Shown here: positions 1 to 8,275 of the stretch, piece by piece
How the letters are laid out: every line of letters starts with the position of its first letter
Numbering within the stretch: position 1 is the stretch's first letter
From: Verrucomicrobiota bacterium
GTDB taxonomy: Bacteria > Verrucomicrobiota > Verrucomicrobiia > Limisphaerales > CAIMTB01
NCBI GenBank assembly: GCA_963205105.1
Contig: CAUJJW010000063.1
Span: 1 to 64,000, forward strand
Length of the DNA stretch: 64,000 nt
Direction: 5' to 3'
Notes under the pieces: generated by a model
Databases searched by the model: none
The model's input: only the letters and a program-made list of their open reading frames with translations
Told to the model about the DNA's origin: nothing
Program-made: the position numbers and the translations under genes

Positions 1-1
1 T

Positions 2-379
2 TGGTCCTCGCCGCTCGCCGACTCGCTCCGCGCCCACGCGGAGTTTGTGGAACGTGAGCTACCCTTCACCGCGAAGCTTCGCATCGCCGAGGCGCGAAGG
101 CTCGGGAGTTCCCAATCCCCCTCCGGCTTCGCGCCCGACGACTACCAGGTGGTTCAGGGAGTGATTGATCTCGCGCTGATTCTGCCCGACGAGATTTGGA
201 TCGTGGACTTCAAGACCGATCGCGTTTCCCCCGACACCCTTGCCCAGCGAGCGGAAGAATACGGCCCTCAACTCCGTCTCTACGCCCATGCCCTGACGGA
301 AGTCTATCGCCGGCCCGTGACCCAGCGGTGGCTGTATTTCTTCGCCACCCGCGACCTGGTGCCGATTGCCGCGGCTTAA
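2..379 (+). CDS. C-terminal end of an AddA/RecB-type helicase-nuclease (partial)
   Basis: The gene enters from the left edge; only the last 125 residues are present. The visible part is a PD-(D/E)XK nuclease domain of the AddA/RecB kind. It has a V-x-R-E-L-P-F segment, then GVIDLALILPDE followed by the metal-binding VDFKTD strand, and a later Y-x-x-Q-L-x-x-Y-A motif, all typical of the 3' nuclease module of ATP-dependent exonucleases that process double-strand breaks. The helicase motifs lie outside the window, so AddA, AddB-like or another UvrD-nuclease fusion cannot be separated. Its TAA overlaps head-on with the stop of the opposite-strand gene within a TTAA. Confidence 0.8.
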   Translation, partial: WSSPLADSLRAHAEFVERELPFTAKLRIAEARRLGSSQSPSGFAPDDYQVVQGVIDLALILPDEIWIVDFKTDRVSPDTLAQRAEEYGPQLRLYAHALTEVYRRPVTQRWLYFFATRDLVPIAAA

Positions 380-1887
380 ACCACCCGCCCCATCGCTCCG
401 GCCAAATCCTCACTGGTCCACGCTTCACCGGTCGATTCCAGAGCGTCCGCCACCGCGCCGTGCCGCCAGACCGCGTAGCGAACCGCAACCCCCGGCTCCT
501 TCAGCCACCCCGGTTGCGCCAACAGGCCACCCAGATAGCCGGCAAGCACGTCCCCGGTGCCGCCTTGGGCCAGTCCGGGGTTGCCCGACGAATTGACCCA
601 AACGCCCTGGCCCGCAGCCCCAACCAGGGTGTGCCGTCCTTTCAGCACCACCCAAAGATCCGTGCCCGACCACCGCTCCAGCAGCCCCGCCATCGCCGCC
701 ATCCGATCCTGTTGCACCTCGGCTCCGGTCATACCGTGGATCACACGTCCATCGGCCGAAGGAATGTCGCCTGCCGGTGCGTTCCCGGTTGGATCACCCG
801 AAGCCCCCACCCCGCAACCACCGAGCATCCGCGCCGCCTCCCCCGGATGCGGGGTAATCACCCGGAGGCCCGCACAGGCACCCACCGTCGGCAACCAGCC
901 CAAGGCACTCGCGTCCACCACCACCGGACAGAGCGCTTCCTTCCACACCCGCTCCATCTCGCTCCGCCAGGTCGGGGAAAGTGCGGACCATGCCAGCCCG
1001 GGACCCACCACCACCGCCGTGATCCCCGGCCCATCCCAGTTCTCCCCCGCCCAAGGCCGAACCATCGGCGATTGCAACGCAGCGGCCACCGGCAGATAGC
1101 ACCGCTCCTCGGTGATCACCGACACCAACCCGGGTCGGGACCTCAACGCCCCACGCGCCGCCAACACTGCCGCGCCATGGTATCCCTGCGACCCCGCCAC
1201 CACGGCAACGTGCCCAAAAGTCCCTTTGTGGCCACGTTCAGGACGACGCGGAGGGTAAGCCAAAAAATCCGCTGACACGGTCCACCAGCAGGTCGAGGGA
1301 ACATCCTCGGGAATAAGGCCAATGTCGGACGCCAGTTCCAGCCGGCCCACGTAATGCGCCGCTTCATCCAACACCAACCCGCGCTTGACGGCACCCAAGG
1401 TCACGGTACGAGCCGCCATCACCACGGCCCCCAGCGGCTCACCGGTGTCCGCGTCCAACCCCGACGGCACATCCACCGCCAACACCGGAACACCGGAGCG
1501 GTTCAGGTCCGTCACCAGCGCAGCCCACGGCCCGTCGAGCGGCCGGTTCAATCCGATGCCAAACAACCCGTCCACGATCAGAGCATCGCCTCGTCCCCCA
1601 TAGCAGCCCAACCAAGCCTGAGCCTCGGCGAAGGAAGGAAGATCGCCAAGCCTCAGGCAGGTTACCTCGCGCCCTTCGAGATGGCCTGCGGCCACCTCGG
1701 CGTCATCGCCGTTGTGACCTCGGCCGGCCAACACCAGCACCGGAGCCCCCACCCGGGTCATGCGAAGCGCGGTCTCCGCCACCGCCCGCCCGGCTCGTTG
1801 AATCACCGACGCCGGTGTGACACCGGTCGCCCAGGTGCGCCGCTCGCGATCCCGCATCTGCGCCACACTGACGATAGGTTCAGGCAT
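376..1887 (-). CDS. nnr: Bifunctional NAD(P)H-hydrate epimerase / ADP- or ATP-dependent dehydratase
   Basis: This 503-residue protein has the two-domain layout of the NAD(P)HX repair enzyme (YjeF family). An N-terminal epimerase domain (about residues 1-215, with the GRGHNGDD loop) interconverts R and S hydrates. A C-terminal ribokinase-like dehydratase domain (about 220-500) carries GHKGTFG, the NPG-x-A-x-G-G-TGDVLAG motif and nearby phosphate-binding glycines, and restores NAD(P)H at the cost of a nucleotide. The length is normal for the fusion. It converges with the nuclease gene at its 3' end, and its start lies 13 bp from the stop of msrP upstream. Confidence 0.93.
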   Translation of the reverse strand: MPEPIVSVAQMRDRERRTWATGVTPASVIQRAGRAVAETALRMTRVGAPVLVLAGRGHNGDDAEVAAGHLEGREVTCLRLGDLPSFAEAQAWLGCYGGRGDALIVDGLFGIGLNRPLDGPWAALVTDLNRSGVPVLAVDVPSGLDADTGEPLGAVVMAARTVTLGAVKRGLVLDEAAHYVGRLELASDIGLIPEDVPSTCWWTVSADFLAYPPRRPERGHKGTFGHVAVVAGSQGYHGAAVLAARGALRSRPGLVSVITEERCYLPVAAALQSPMVRPWAGENWDGPGITAVVVGPGLAWSALSPTWRSEMERVWKEALCPVVVDASALGWLPTVGACAGLRVITPHPGEAARMLGGCGVGASGDPTGNAPAGDIPSADGRVIHGMTGAEVQQDRMAAMAGLLERWSGTDLWVVLKGRHTLVGAAGQGVWVNSSGNPGLAQGGTGDVLAGYLGGLLAQPGWLKEPGVAVRYAVWRHGAVADALESTGEAWTSEDLAGAMGRVV

Positions 1888-1900
1888 TCAGTTCTTCCCA

Positions 1901-2854
1901 TCAGGCGCCGTACAGTCGGCCGACCGCCTCGCCGTAGCCATTGTACTTCTTGGTCTTCACCCGATCCCCGGTGTCGATCATGCGTTCGGTCGCCTGCGAC
2001 CAGCGCGGATGAGGAACTCCGGGATCCACGTTGCTTTCGAACGGATATTCCCTCGCCTGGAGGGTCTCCCAAAACGTCTTGGGTTGTTCCGCTACAAACT
2101 CGATCTTCACGATGCTTTTCGGGCTCTTGTAGCCGTACTTCCACGGCACCACCAAACGCAAGGGCGCCCCGAACTGCTTGGCCAGCGGTTTCCCATAAAC
2201 GCCGGTCGCCATCCACGTCAGCGGATGCATGGCCTCGTCGATGCGCAAACCCTCAAAATACGGCCACGGATACTCCGGGTTGTCTCCAATGCCCGGCATC
2301 TGCTCCGGTTTCGATGCCGTGATGAACCGCACAAATTTCGCCTCAGCTTTGGGCTTCACCAAGTCCGCCACCTTGGAGAAAGGAAAACCCGTCCACGGCA
2401 CCACCATGGCCCAAGCCTCCACACAGCGAAACCGGTACACCCGCTCCTCCAGGGGCATCGATGACACCCAATCCAACGCGTCCACCGTCATCGGCCTTTC
2501 CACCAAACCACCGATCTCGATCTTCCAGGGCGTCGTTTGAAACTTGCTCACGTGACGATGCACGTCCTTGCGCAGGGTGAACTCGTAGAAATTGTTGTAC
2601 GTCGATGCCACCTTCTCGTCGGTCAACGCCCCGGCGGGGTTGAAGTCCTTGCTGCGCGGAAAGGGATAACCCTTGGCGTAGGGATCAGCTTCGGCAGCCG
2701 AAGCGGGCCATCGACTGGCTGCCCAGCCCACCCCGGCGAGTCCGAGTTGCTGCACGAAACGTCGCCGATTGACGAAGGCCGTTTCCGGCGTGACGGCCTT
2801 GTCCGGCAGCCAACCGTCGGGTCGAACAATCACGTTGGGCATGTCGCTGAGCAT
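1901..2854 (-). CDS. msrP: Protein-methionine-sulfoxide reductase catalytic subunit MsrP (Tat-exported molybdoenzyme)
   Basis: The 317-residue product matches the YedY/MsrP branch of the sulfite oxidase family, which repairs oxidised methionine in periplasmic proteins using Mo-molybdopterin. A twin-arginine signal with RRRFVQQLG starts near residue 30 and is followed by an Ala-rich hydrophobic stretch. The core has YNNFYEF, GLVERPMTVD and RFRCVEAWAMVVPW, where Cys144 is the expected molybdenum ligand. A second ATG four codons in is equally possible as start. No msrQ (the heme membrane partner) is adjacent; the neighbours are nnr and an SGNH hydrolase. Confidence 0.93.
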   Translation of the reverse strand: MLSDMPNVIVRPDGWLPDKAVTPETAFVNRRRFVQQLGLAGVGWAASRWPASAAEADPYAKGYPFPRSKDFNPAGALTDEKVASTYNNFYEFTLRKDVHRHVSKFQTTPWKIEIGGLVERPMTVDALDWVSSMPLEERVYRFRCVEAWAMVVPWTGFPFSKVADLVKPKAEAKFVRFITASKPEQMPGIGDNPEYPWPYFEGLRIDEAMHPLTWMATGVYGKPLAKQFGAPLRLVVPWKYGYKSPKSIVKIEFVAEQPKTFWETLQAREYPFESNVDPGVPHPRWSQATERMIDTGDRVKTKKYNGYGEAVGRLYGA

Positions 2855-3080
2855 GGCGGACGTTGCTGCACCAGCAATTCAGATTTTTCGGCACCTTCGG
2901 ATCACCGGCTAAACTGCACAGGATTACAGACCTGCCAAGTTACTGAATACAATACCTTTACAAGCCCGTTCTCGAGCCACCCACCAGAAATCGACGGTCT
3001 CCGGTTGGATGAATCCTGAGGCCCGTGCAGGTCGGCAAGAGTGCGCGGCTCCATGTTCCGGAGCCAACCGCTGCGGATGA
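2855..3080. other. Intergenic stretch without a supported gene
   Basis: About 230 bp separate the start of msrP from the end of the SGNH hydrolase gene. Short open frames exist but show no domain. The AT-rich part around 2930-2980 could hold the msrP promoter, but no clear -35/-10 pair was assigned. The left-hand copy of the 38-bp direct repeat begins at the downstream edge of this stretch. Confidence 0.4.
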
Positions 3081-3118
3081 GCGCTCTCACCTTCCAGGCG
3101 CGAACTCCTTCGCGATCG
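3081..3118. repeat. 38-bp direct repeat, copy A (overlaps the 3' end of the SGNH hydrolase gene)
   Basis: This segment is repeated at 5646-5683 with 37 of 38 bases identical (the mismatch is at 3112). On the minus strand it encodes the last residues of the SGNH hydrolase, AIAKEFAPGR and its TGA. The two copies bracket the hydrolase gene, the GGGGACAG repeat array and the RAYT transposase. Confidence 0.85.
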
Positions 3119-4022
3119 CGTTGAGGAAGAGTCGGCGCAACGCATCGTAGCCGCGGTCATTCGGGTCTTCGACGTTCTCGAGATACCAGTGGTGCGGGTC
3201 TGCCCGATCGTAGTGTGGCAGCCAAAACTGCGTGCAATAGATGCCGTGTCCCAGAAACGGGCGGTGGATATCGACCACGGTCACATTTGCCCGAGGCTGG
3301 GCCACAGCATGGATCACCTGGTTGTACGCCGCGTGAAGCCGCAGTCCATCGGGCCATCGCGGAAGAAGGACCGGTCTCAAGTCGCCCGTGCCGTCGCTAG
3401 GATCGTAGATGTTGGCGATGAAAATCCGACAGCCCCCGGGAAAGGAGTCCTCCACTCGGTTGAGTATCCTCTCCAAACGGGCTTCGAAGTTTTGGACCCA
3501 GGTCTGAGCCTGATCCCAGGTCGCACCAAACATGGAGCCCTCGACCGGCGGCGTCTGACCGTAATTGTGAATCAGGTCGTTCCCGCCCGTGGTCATGACC
3601 ACCAGCCCAAAAGTGTTGGTGGGTTGCCGTGCCAATCGGGGCAACTGCGCCTTCTCGTGCTGAAGCGAGGTGCTGCCCGAAATGGACAGATTCGTGGACC
3701 GAAGGCGGGGCAGCACCGACGTCAGGGCAATGCCGCGCAGTTCAGGAAACTCCCCCGGCGGGTTTCGGATCAATCGATCAAAATAAGAGCGTCCAGGACT
3801 GGCTCCAAAACCCGCCGTGATGCTGTCGCCCATGCCCACCAAGAAAACCTCTCCTTCGGTCCACGCCGCAGCGAACGCTTCACGCGACACATCGATCCGC
3901 ACCGGCCCGGCACCCACGGGGCGACGCAGCCAAAAGTGCCAGCCTGCCGCACTCCCCCCCAAGCCCAGGACGAGAAGCACGACCACCATCACCAACCACC
4001 GCACGCGGTGCCGCGGGCTCAT
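3087..4022 (-). CDS. SGNH/GDSL-family hydrolase with N-terminal membrane anchor
   Basis: The predicted product has 311 residues. It starts with a short basic segment and one hydrophobic helix (about residues 8-30), which is a signal anchor or signal peptide. The catalytic blocks of SGNH hydrolases follow: G-M-GDSITAGFG (nucleophile Ser, block I), TTGGNDLI (block III) and a late D-P-H-H segment that can supply the catalytic His. Substrates of this superfamily include esters and acetylated sugars, and the specificity cannot be read here. The ATG at 4022 was chosen because a GGAGGGG lies upstream and the longer reading would run into the repeat array. The last codons lie in a 38-bp repeat that also occurs beyond the transposase. 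Confidence 0.8.
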   Translation of the reverse strand: MSPRHRVRWLVMVVVLLVLGLGGSAAGWHFWLRRPVGAGPVRIDVSREAFAAAWTEGEVFLVGMGDSITAGFGASPGRSYFDRLIRNPPGEFPELRGIALTSVLPRLRSTNLSISGSTSLQHEKAQLPRLARQPTNTFGLVVMTTGGNDLIHNYGQTPPVEGSMFGATWDQAQTWVQNFEARLERILNRVEDSFPGGCRIFIANIYDPSDGTGDLRPVLLPRWPDGLRLHAAYNQVIHAVAQPRANVTVVDIHRPFLGHGIYCTQFWLPHYDRADPHHWYLENVEDPNDRGYDALRRLFLNAIAKEFAPGR

Positions 4023-4093
4023 GCGCTTGAAGTTCCCCTCCTTCCACTCCGGCGTCCACCGCAGGCTTTTCGGCGATAGAAGGCCCGTCGATA

Positions 4094-4452
4094 GGGGGAC
4101 AGACAACAGGTATGTCGTCCCCTGGGGGACAGGGATTCTATGACGTCCCGATCCGCCACCACGGGACAGAGACACTGCCCATGTCCAACCACGCCGATAC
4201 GGGGACAGGCAACATGAATGCTCGGACCACCCACTAAGTGACAGAGATCCAGTTGGGCATCGGAGCTACTGGGTGACCGAGATTCTACAACTCCCCTATT
4301 GGGGGACAGGGATTCGATGACTACCGGGATTCGATGACTACCTCACAGGGGGACAGGCAACGGGTTTGGCCCCGTCCTGCCACCAGGGGACGGAGACTCA
4401 GCGCTGGCCCGAGACATAGCGCAGGCCCGATTCCGCTGGGGGACAGGTATTA
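4094..4452. repeat. Array of about ten degenerate GGGGACAG-type repeats upstream of a RAYT transposase
   Basis: Short related words recur at 4094, 4124, 4163, 4201, 4237, 4271, 4301, 4348, 4386 and 4438. Each has a G-run, then GACAG or a variant, then one of three tails: GATTC(G/T)ATGAC, CAAC, or (A/G)AGA-C. The last copy, GGGGGACAGGTATTA, sits about 50 bp before the transposase ATG. Spacing is irregular (30-52 bp), unlike CRISPR. REP-associated tyrosine transposases are known to coevolve with short repeats of this sort, so these are probably its recognition sequences or decayed ends. Confidence 0.75.
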
Positions 4453-4500
4453 TGCAGAGATTTCCTGTAAGGTATCGGCACGATTCTGCGTTCACCGGTC

Positions 4501-5529
4501 ATGAGGCGTTCGCGATGGCTGGCTCCACCGGATCAATCCACCGGCGTGTATCACTGTCATTCCCGGATCGTGGACCGGCGTTTCATCCTGAAGGAGGCCG
4601 AAAGAAACCTCTTTCGATCCCTGATGCTCGAACTGGCTGAGTTCTGCCAGGTCCGAATCCTCACTTACTGCATCATGTCGAATCACTTTCACATCCTGGT
4701 GGAAGTTCCCAAGCCGCCCGAGCAGCTCCCGAATGCCGAAGAAACCTTCGAGGCACTGAGCCGACTGAGCAGCCCGCAGGGCATTGGTGTTTTGCGCCAA
4801 CAACTTGAGATCATTCGTCAGTCTCAGGACCCTGAGGCCGAGAGCCGCTGGCTTGCCCAGTTTCATGCGCGCCGTTGGAACCTCTCCAAGTTCATGCAGG
4901 CTCTGAAGCAACGCTTCAGCGCGAGCTACAATCGCAAAGCCAAACGCAAGGGAACGCTCTGGGAGGATCGCTTCAAGAGCGTTCTGGTCGAAGGGGACGG
5001 CCACGCCCTGGTCACCATGGCCGCCTACATCGATCTGAACCCCGTGCGCGCCAGGATCGTTAAAGACCCGAAGTGCTATCGCTGGTCGGGTTACGGAGAG
5101 GCGGCGTCGGGCTCGGAATCAGCCAAGGCCGGACTGCAGCGGGTTGTCCGCGCCCTCCTGCGGGGCGAACCAGCCACTGCCACGCAAAGCCTTGAAGTGT
5201 ATCGACAACACCTGTTCGTGGAAGGCAGCGAGGAAGGCGAGGCCATCTCCGAGGATGGTGGAACCGTGCGCGGATGCCTGAGCCGCAATGCGGTGCTTCG
5301 CGTGCTGGCGGAGCGGGGCAAACTCGCGACCCGCGACTACCTGAGATGTCGAGTCCGGTACTTCTGCGACGGCGCCGTGTTCGGGAGTCGAAGGTACGTG
5401 GAGAACATCTTCCAAAAGTGTCGCGAGCGCTTCGGGCCCCACCGAAGAACAGGCGCTCGCCCGATGCGGGGCATGGCCGAGCCAGGGCTGTTCACAGTCC
5501 GAGCTCTGCGGATCAACGTGTTCCGTTGA
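4501..5529 (+). CDS. REP-associated tyrosine transposase (RAYT, Y1_Tnp / IS200-like)
   Basis: The 342-residue protein has the single-domain HUH endonuclease fold of RAYTs. G-x-YHCHSRIVDRRF opens the domain, the metal-binding HUH motif is in MSNHFHILVEVP (about residue 60), and the candidate nucleophile Tyr is in the later S-A-S-YNRKAKRKG helix, followed by LWEDRFKSVLVE and the DLNPVRA(R/G) signature. RAYTs act on short palindromic REP repeats and are usually single-copy chromosomal genes rather than active insertion sequences. Immediately upstream is an array of GGGGACAG repeats. The C-terminal 130 residues extend beyond the core domain and may be a DNA-binding extension, as in long RAYTs. 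Confidence 0.9.
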   Translation: MRRSRWLAPPDQSTGVYHCHSRIVDRRFILKEAERNLFRSLMLELAEFCQVRILTYCIMSNHFHILVEVPKPPEQLPNAEETFEALSRLSSPQGIGVLRQQLEIIRQSQDPEAESRWLAQFHARRWNLSKFMQALKQRFSASYNRKAKRKGTLWEDRFKSVLVEGDGHALVTMAAYIDLNPVRARIVKDPKCYRWSGYGEAASGSESAKAGLQRVVRALLRGEPATATQSLEVYRQHLFVEGSEEGEAISEDGGTVRGCLSRNAVLRVLAERGKLATRDYLRCRVRYFCDGAVFGSRRYVENIFQKCRERFGPHRRTGARPMRGMAEPGLFTVRALRINVFR

Positions 5530-5566
5530 ACCCTTGGAGGCTGAACCGATCCAGGGCCTCATCCAG

Positions 5567-5642
5567 CCCGGATGTTTCACATCTCTTCTGCTGCGACGTA
5601 CTGCGAGCCCGACTGGCGACGAACGTGTATGAAATTCCCGGG
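5567..5642. repeat. Imperfect inverted repeat 3' of the RAYT gene
   Basis: The arms CCCGGATGTTTCACA (5567-5581) and TGTATGAAATTCCCGGG (5626-5642) are imperfect reverse complements sharing CCCGG and TTTCA cores, separated by about 44 bp. It could be a decayed REP/BIME-like element or a transcription terminator-like structure. It directly abuts copy B of the 38-bp direct repeat. Confidence 0.5.
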
Positions 5643-5645
5643 TTA

Positions 5646-5683
5646 GCGCTCTCACCTTCCAGGCGCGAACTCCTTCCCGATCG
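5646..5683. repeat. 38-bp direct repeat, copy B
   Basis: Nearly identical (37/38) to 3081-3118 and in the same orientation. Here it is not inside a recognisable gene. On the minus strand it reads A-I-G-KEFAPGR-stop, like the tail of the SGNH hydrolase, which suggests either a leftover 3' end or an independent interspersed repeat. Confidence 0.8.
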
Positions 5684-5699
5684 CCTGACCCGACCGCGC

Positions 5700-6458
5700 T
5701 CAGCGGTTGCCGCCTGCGAGCATGCGTCGGCGCTGTCGGAGGGACATCGCCGCAACTCCCATGGCCACCGGCATCACCAACCAGGTGGATGCCTCGGGAA
5801 TCAGGTTCGTCACCCGAAGCGACACGTCGTCAACGCCCAGGTTGAAGAAGAGCACGTTGTCGACCTCGGCGAAACGCAAGCGAAGGGTCTCCCCAGGGTA
5901 GGCCTGGAACAGGGAGGTGAGATCGGTTTGGATCGTGGTGTAATCGGAGAACAGCAGATCCCCGGGTTGGGTTTGGTACACGTTCAGCAACACATCCGAC
6001 GCCGCGGTGCTGAAAGGGTCCGCGGAGGTTAGCATGACGTCCACGCGAGCCTGCTGATTGAGGTCGAGGCCGCTAAACTCCAGCGTGCTCGGCGTGTGGA
6101 AGTCGTCCCCGCCATTGTTGATCAGCAGGGAGAACTCAAGGACTGCTGCGGAGACGGGCGTGGGCACCAGGAAATCCTGGTAGAGCACGTGGCTGCCCGG
6201 ACCCAAGGCATCGGTCATCGCTGCAGCCAGACCTTCGGGCGGTGTCGGCAGTGGGAAACCGTTCACGGGGCTGAGCGTGCCGGTCTGGAGGTGAAACGAG
6301 CCATCGCTGCCGATGGAGTCGTCCCGGGTCCAGCCAGCAAAACCGGTCTCGAATCCACCGTTGATGAGCAGGTCAGCCCGCGTCGTCAAAGAAGTCGCAC
6401 CGGCCAGACCGAGGATCGCGAGGAGTTGGAGCCACCGGAAACTTGGATGGGTGTTCAT
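5700..6458 (-). CDS. PEP-CTERM sorting-domain exported protein
   Basis: The 252-residue product starts with an N-terminal signal peptide (hydrophobic residues about 10-28, cleaved near TTRA-D). It continues with L-I-NGGFETGFAGW, a start often seen in exported carbohydrate-binding-like beta-sandwich proteins. It ends with IPEASTW, a hydrophobic helix and RQRRR, the tripartite PEP-CTERM sorting signal recognised by exosortase. It is therefore probably anchored or processed at the cell surface. The ATG at 6458 was chosen because the signal peptide begins there. No exosortase gene is in the window. The body has no recognisable catalytic motif. Confidence 0.85.
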   Translation of the reverse strand: MNTHPSFRWLQLLAILGLAGATSLTTRADLLINGGFETGFAGWTRDDSIGSDGSFHLQTGTLSPVNGFPLPTPPEGLAAAMTDALGPGSHVLYQDFLVPTPVSAAVLEFSLLINNGGDDFHTPSTLEFSGLDLNQQARVDVMLTSADPFSTAASDVLLNVYQTQPGDLLFSDYTTIQTDLTSLFQAYPGETLRLRFAEVDNVLFFNLGVDDVSLRVTNLIPEASTWLVMPVAMGVAAMSLRQRRRMLAGGNR

Positions 6459-6492
6459 GGAATGAAGGGATGAGTGAAGTGGGTGGAGGAAC

Positions 6493-8049
6493 TCAGGGAA
6501 CAGCGGTGATGCGGTAGATGGATCCATCCGAAAGCGAAACGACGTAGAGATTGCCGTCAGGCCCCTGCCGGATATCGGGCGTAATCCCAAATCCCCTGCC
6601 GATGACCAGGGTTTCGCTTTCGGTGCCTTCGAATTTCTGAGTGCGGAACAAATTGTCGGCCACTCGATCAGCCAGGCGTGGATCCGCACTGACGTCGACA
6701 CTGAGACGATTCGCCGTCATTCGAAACCGGTAGAGACTCCCGCCATTGGCTCCCACTTGTTGGAAGCTGCGAGCCGAGCCGACCCAAAGGGTTCCTTCAT
6801 GGGCTTCACCCAGGGCATCCCCATCAATGAACTCTGCACCCGATGGACCGACTTCATAACGCCAGCTGAAATCGGGGTCCACGTAGGCGGCGCCCGGGAA
6901 ACTGACCATTCGGCTGATGGCAAACGAAGGCGCGTACCCGATCCGTGTGGGCGGAAAGCGGACCTGTTGGAGCGCCCGGCCGAACTGGGTGGCTTCAATG
7001 GTCTTGAACTGGGCGATCCGGCTGATCGGGCCCGCGAACTGGACCCATCCGCCGTTCATGCCCGGAATGACACGGTTCAACTCGCTGAAGGAATCATCGC
7101 CGTTCTCGGTTTCCCACAGCATTCCGGAGTAGGGGTCAAAGGCCATCCCGAATCCGTTGCGATGCCCATAGGAAAAAATCCTTTGGACATTCGCACCCAC
7201 CTGGCCACCCAAGGCGGCTCCCGCGGCAAAGAAGGGATTGTCCGCCGGACTGGTGCCGTCGAGGTTCAAGCGAAGAATCACACCGGACAGGTGAGCGTTG
7301 TCGGGTTCGGGTCCCCCGAACGTGTCGTCGATCTGCGGCGCCGTCAGGAAAGGCCCGTTCGCCAAATTCTGAAGCCAGCCGCGTCGGCCAAGATCGCCGA
7401 CGAACACATACAGTTTTTCGTCGGGCCCGATCCGGATCACCCCGCCATTGTGGTTCCCCTGGGCGTTGGCGTTGGCCGTGCCAGGATGACCCGGGGTGAC
7501 GACGTTGTCCGTTTGCAGGGCGCGAAGTCGGATCAGGTTCTGCGCAAACACGAGTGACGTTCCGTTCCAGACAAAGCGATCGACCCGGTTCCCCAGCAGC
7601 GCGACCTCGGTCACCGCCGAGGTGTCGACGCCCGTGCTGCTCTCCGTCCAATACACAAAGACGTCGGGCACCGCCGGGAAGTCGGGCCCCAACGCCATGC
7701 TCAATAGGCCACGTTCCGAATTCGAATTGACCGCCAGGTCCAGCACGGGCGTGGGCTGCACAACCCCACCCACCACCCGCCGGACCAACCCGGTCGCCTT
7801 CTCCAACACCAGAAGGTCGTTTTCCCCCAGAAAAACCACGCCAATGGGTTGCGAAAGCCCGCTCACATAGGACGCCACCACCAGCGAGGAATCCAACATC
7901 TGCACGGGAACAGTGTCCGCCCCCGCTTTCGCGCTGCCGAAAAGAAGTCCGATCGTCACCACCGCCGCGCCAACGGCCATCCTCAACCACTCGACCAGCA
8001 GGCTGCCGAATCCCGCGTCATCACCACGTCTGGAAATTGGATTGTGCAA
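6493..8049 (-). CDS. PQQ-dependent sugar dehydrogenase-like (glucose/sorbosone dehydrogenase) exported protein
   Basis: The 518-residue product (495 if the ATG at 7980 is used) has an N-terminal signal peptide-like helix ending around S-A-K-A-G-A. It continues into a six-bladed propeller of the GSDH family: LSQPIGVVFLGEND, the GLLSMALGPDFP segment, NHNGGVIRIGPDEKLYVFVGD, a YGHRNGFGMAFDP motif and LWETENGDDSFSELN. These carry the His/Asn/Gly residues typical of soluble quinoprotein glucose dehydrogenases and Yli-type aldose dehydrogenases. The substrate cannot be read. The gene follows the PEP-CTERM gene's promoter side by 34 bp on the same strand, so the two may be co-transcribed. Confidence 0.85.
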   Translation of the reverse strand: MHNPISRRGDDAGFGSLLVEWLRMAVGAAVVTIGLLFGSAKAGADTVPVQMLDSSLVVASYVSGLSQPIGVVFLGENDLLVLEKATGLVRRVVGGVVQPTPVLDLAVNSNSERGLLSMALGPDFPAVPDVFVYWTESSTGVDTSAVTEVALLGNRVDRFVWNGTSLVFAQNLIRLRALQTDNVVTPGHPGTANANAQGNHNGGVIRIGPDEKLYVFVGDLGRRGWLQNLANGPFLTAPQIDDTFGGPEPDNAHLSGVILRLNLDGTSPADNPFFAAGAALGGQVGANVQRIFSYGHRNGFGMAFDPYSGMLWETENGDDSFSELNRVIPGMNGGWVQFAGPISRIAQFKTIEATQFGRALQQVRFPPTRIGYAPSFAISRMVSFPGAAYVDPDFSWRYEVGPSGAEFIDGDALGEAHEGTLWVGSARSFQQVGANGGSLYRFRMTANRLSVDVSADPRLADRVADNLFRTQKFEGTESETLVIGRGFGITPDIRQGPDGNLYVVSLSDGSIYRITAVP

Positions 8050-8185
8050 GATTCGTTATTCCTATTCGTCTAATCAAAACTCCTTATCCCTGGTAATCGT
8101 GTCAATCCTGCACGCGAACTCTTTCCCTCCCGAGGCGACAACCAGTCGCCCCCACGGACGACGTCCACTTCCCGCAAGGCAGCTT

Positions 8186-8202
8186 CTTAATCGCAACTTA
8201 AT
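8186..8202. promoter_or_regulatory. PmrA/QseB-type response-regulator box
   Basis: CTTAATcgcaaCTTAAT is a perfect hexamer direct repeat with a 5-bp spacer (11-bp period). This equals the consensus bound by PmrA/QseB-like OmpR-family regulators. It lies 74 bp upstream of the start of an OmpR-family response regulator gene, which suggests autoregulation. Confidence 0.65.
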
Positions 8203-8275
8203 CCCCCTCGGAGCACGGTGTGCGCGTACCGCCGGGCTTCGAAAAGCATCCGCCCCCGCGGACGTAGCTCCCTGC

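Noticed and set aside
4094-4452. Possible CRISPR array
   Set aside because: The repeats are short, degenerate and irregularly spaced, no cas genes are present and the neighbouring RAYT gene gives a better explanation.
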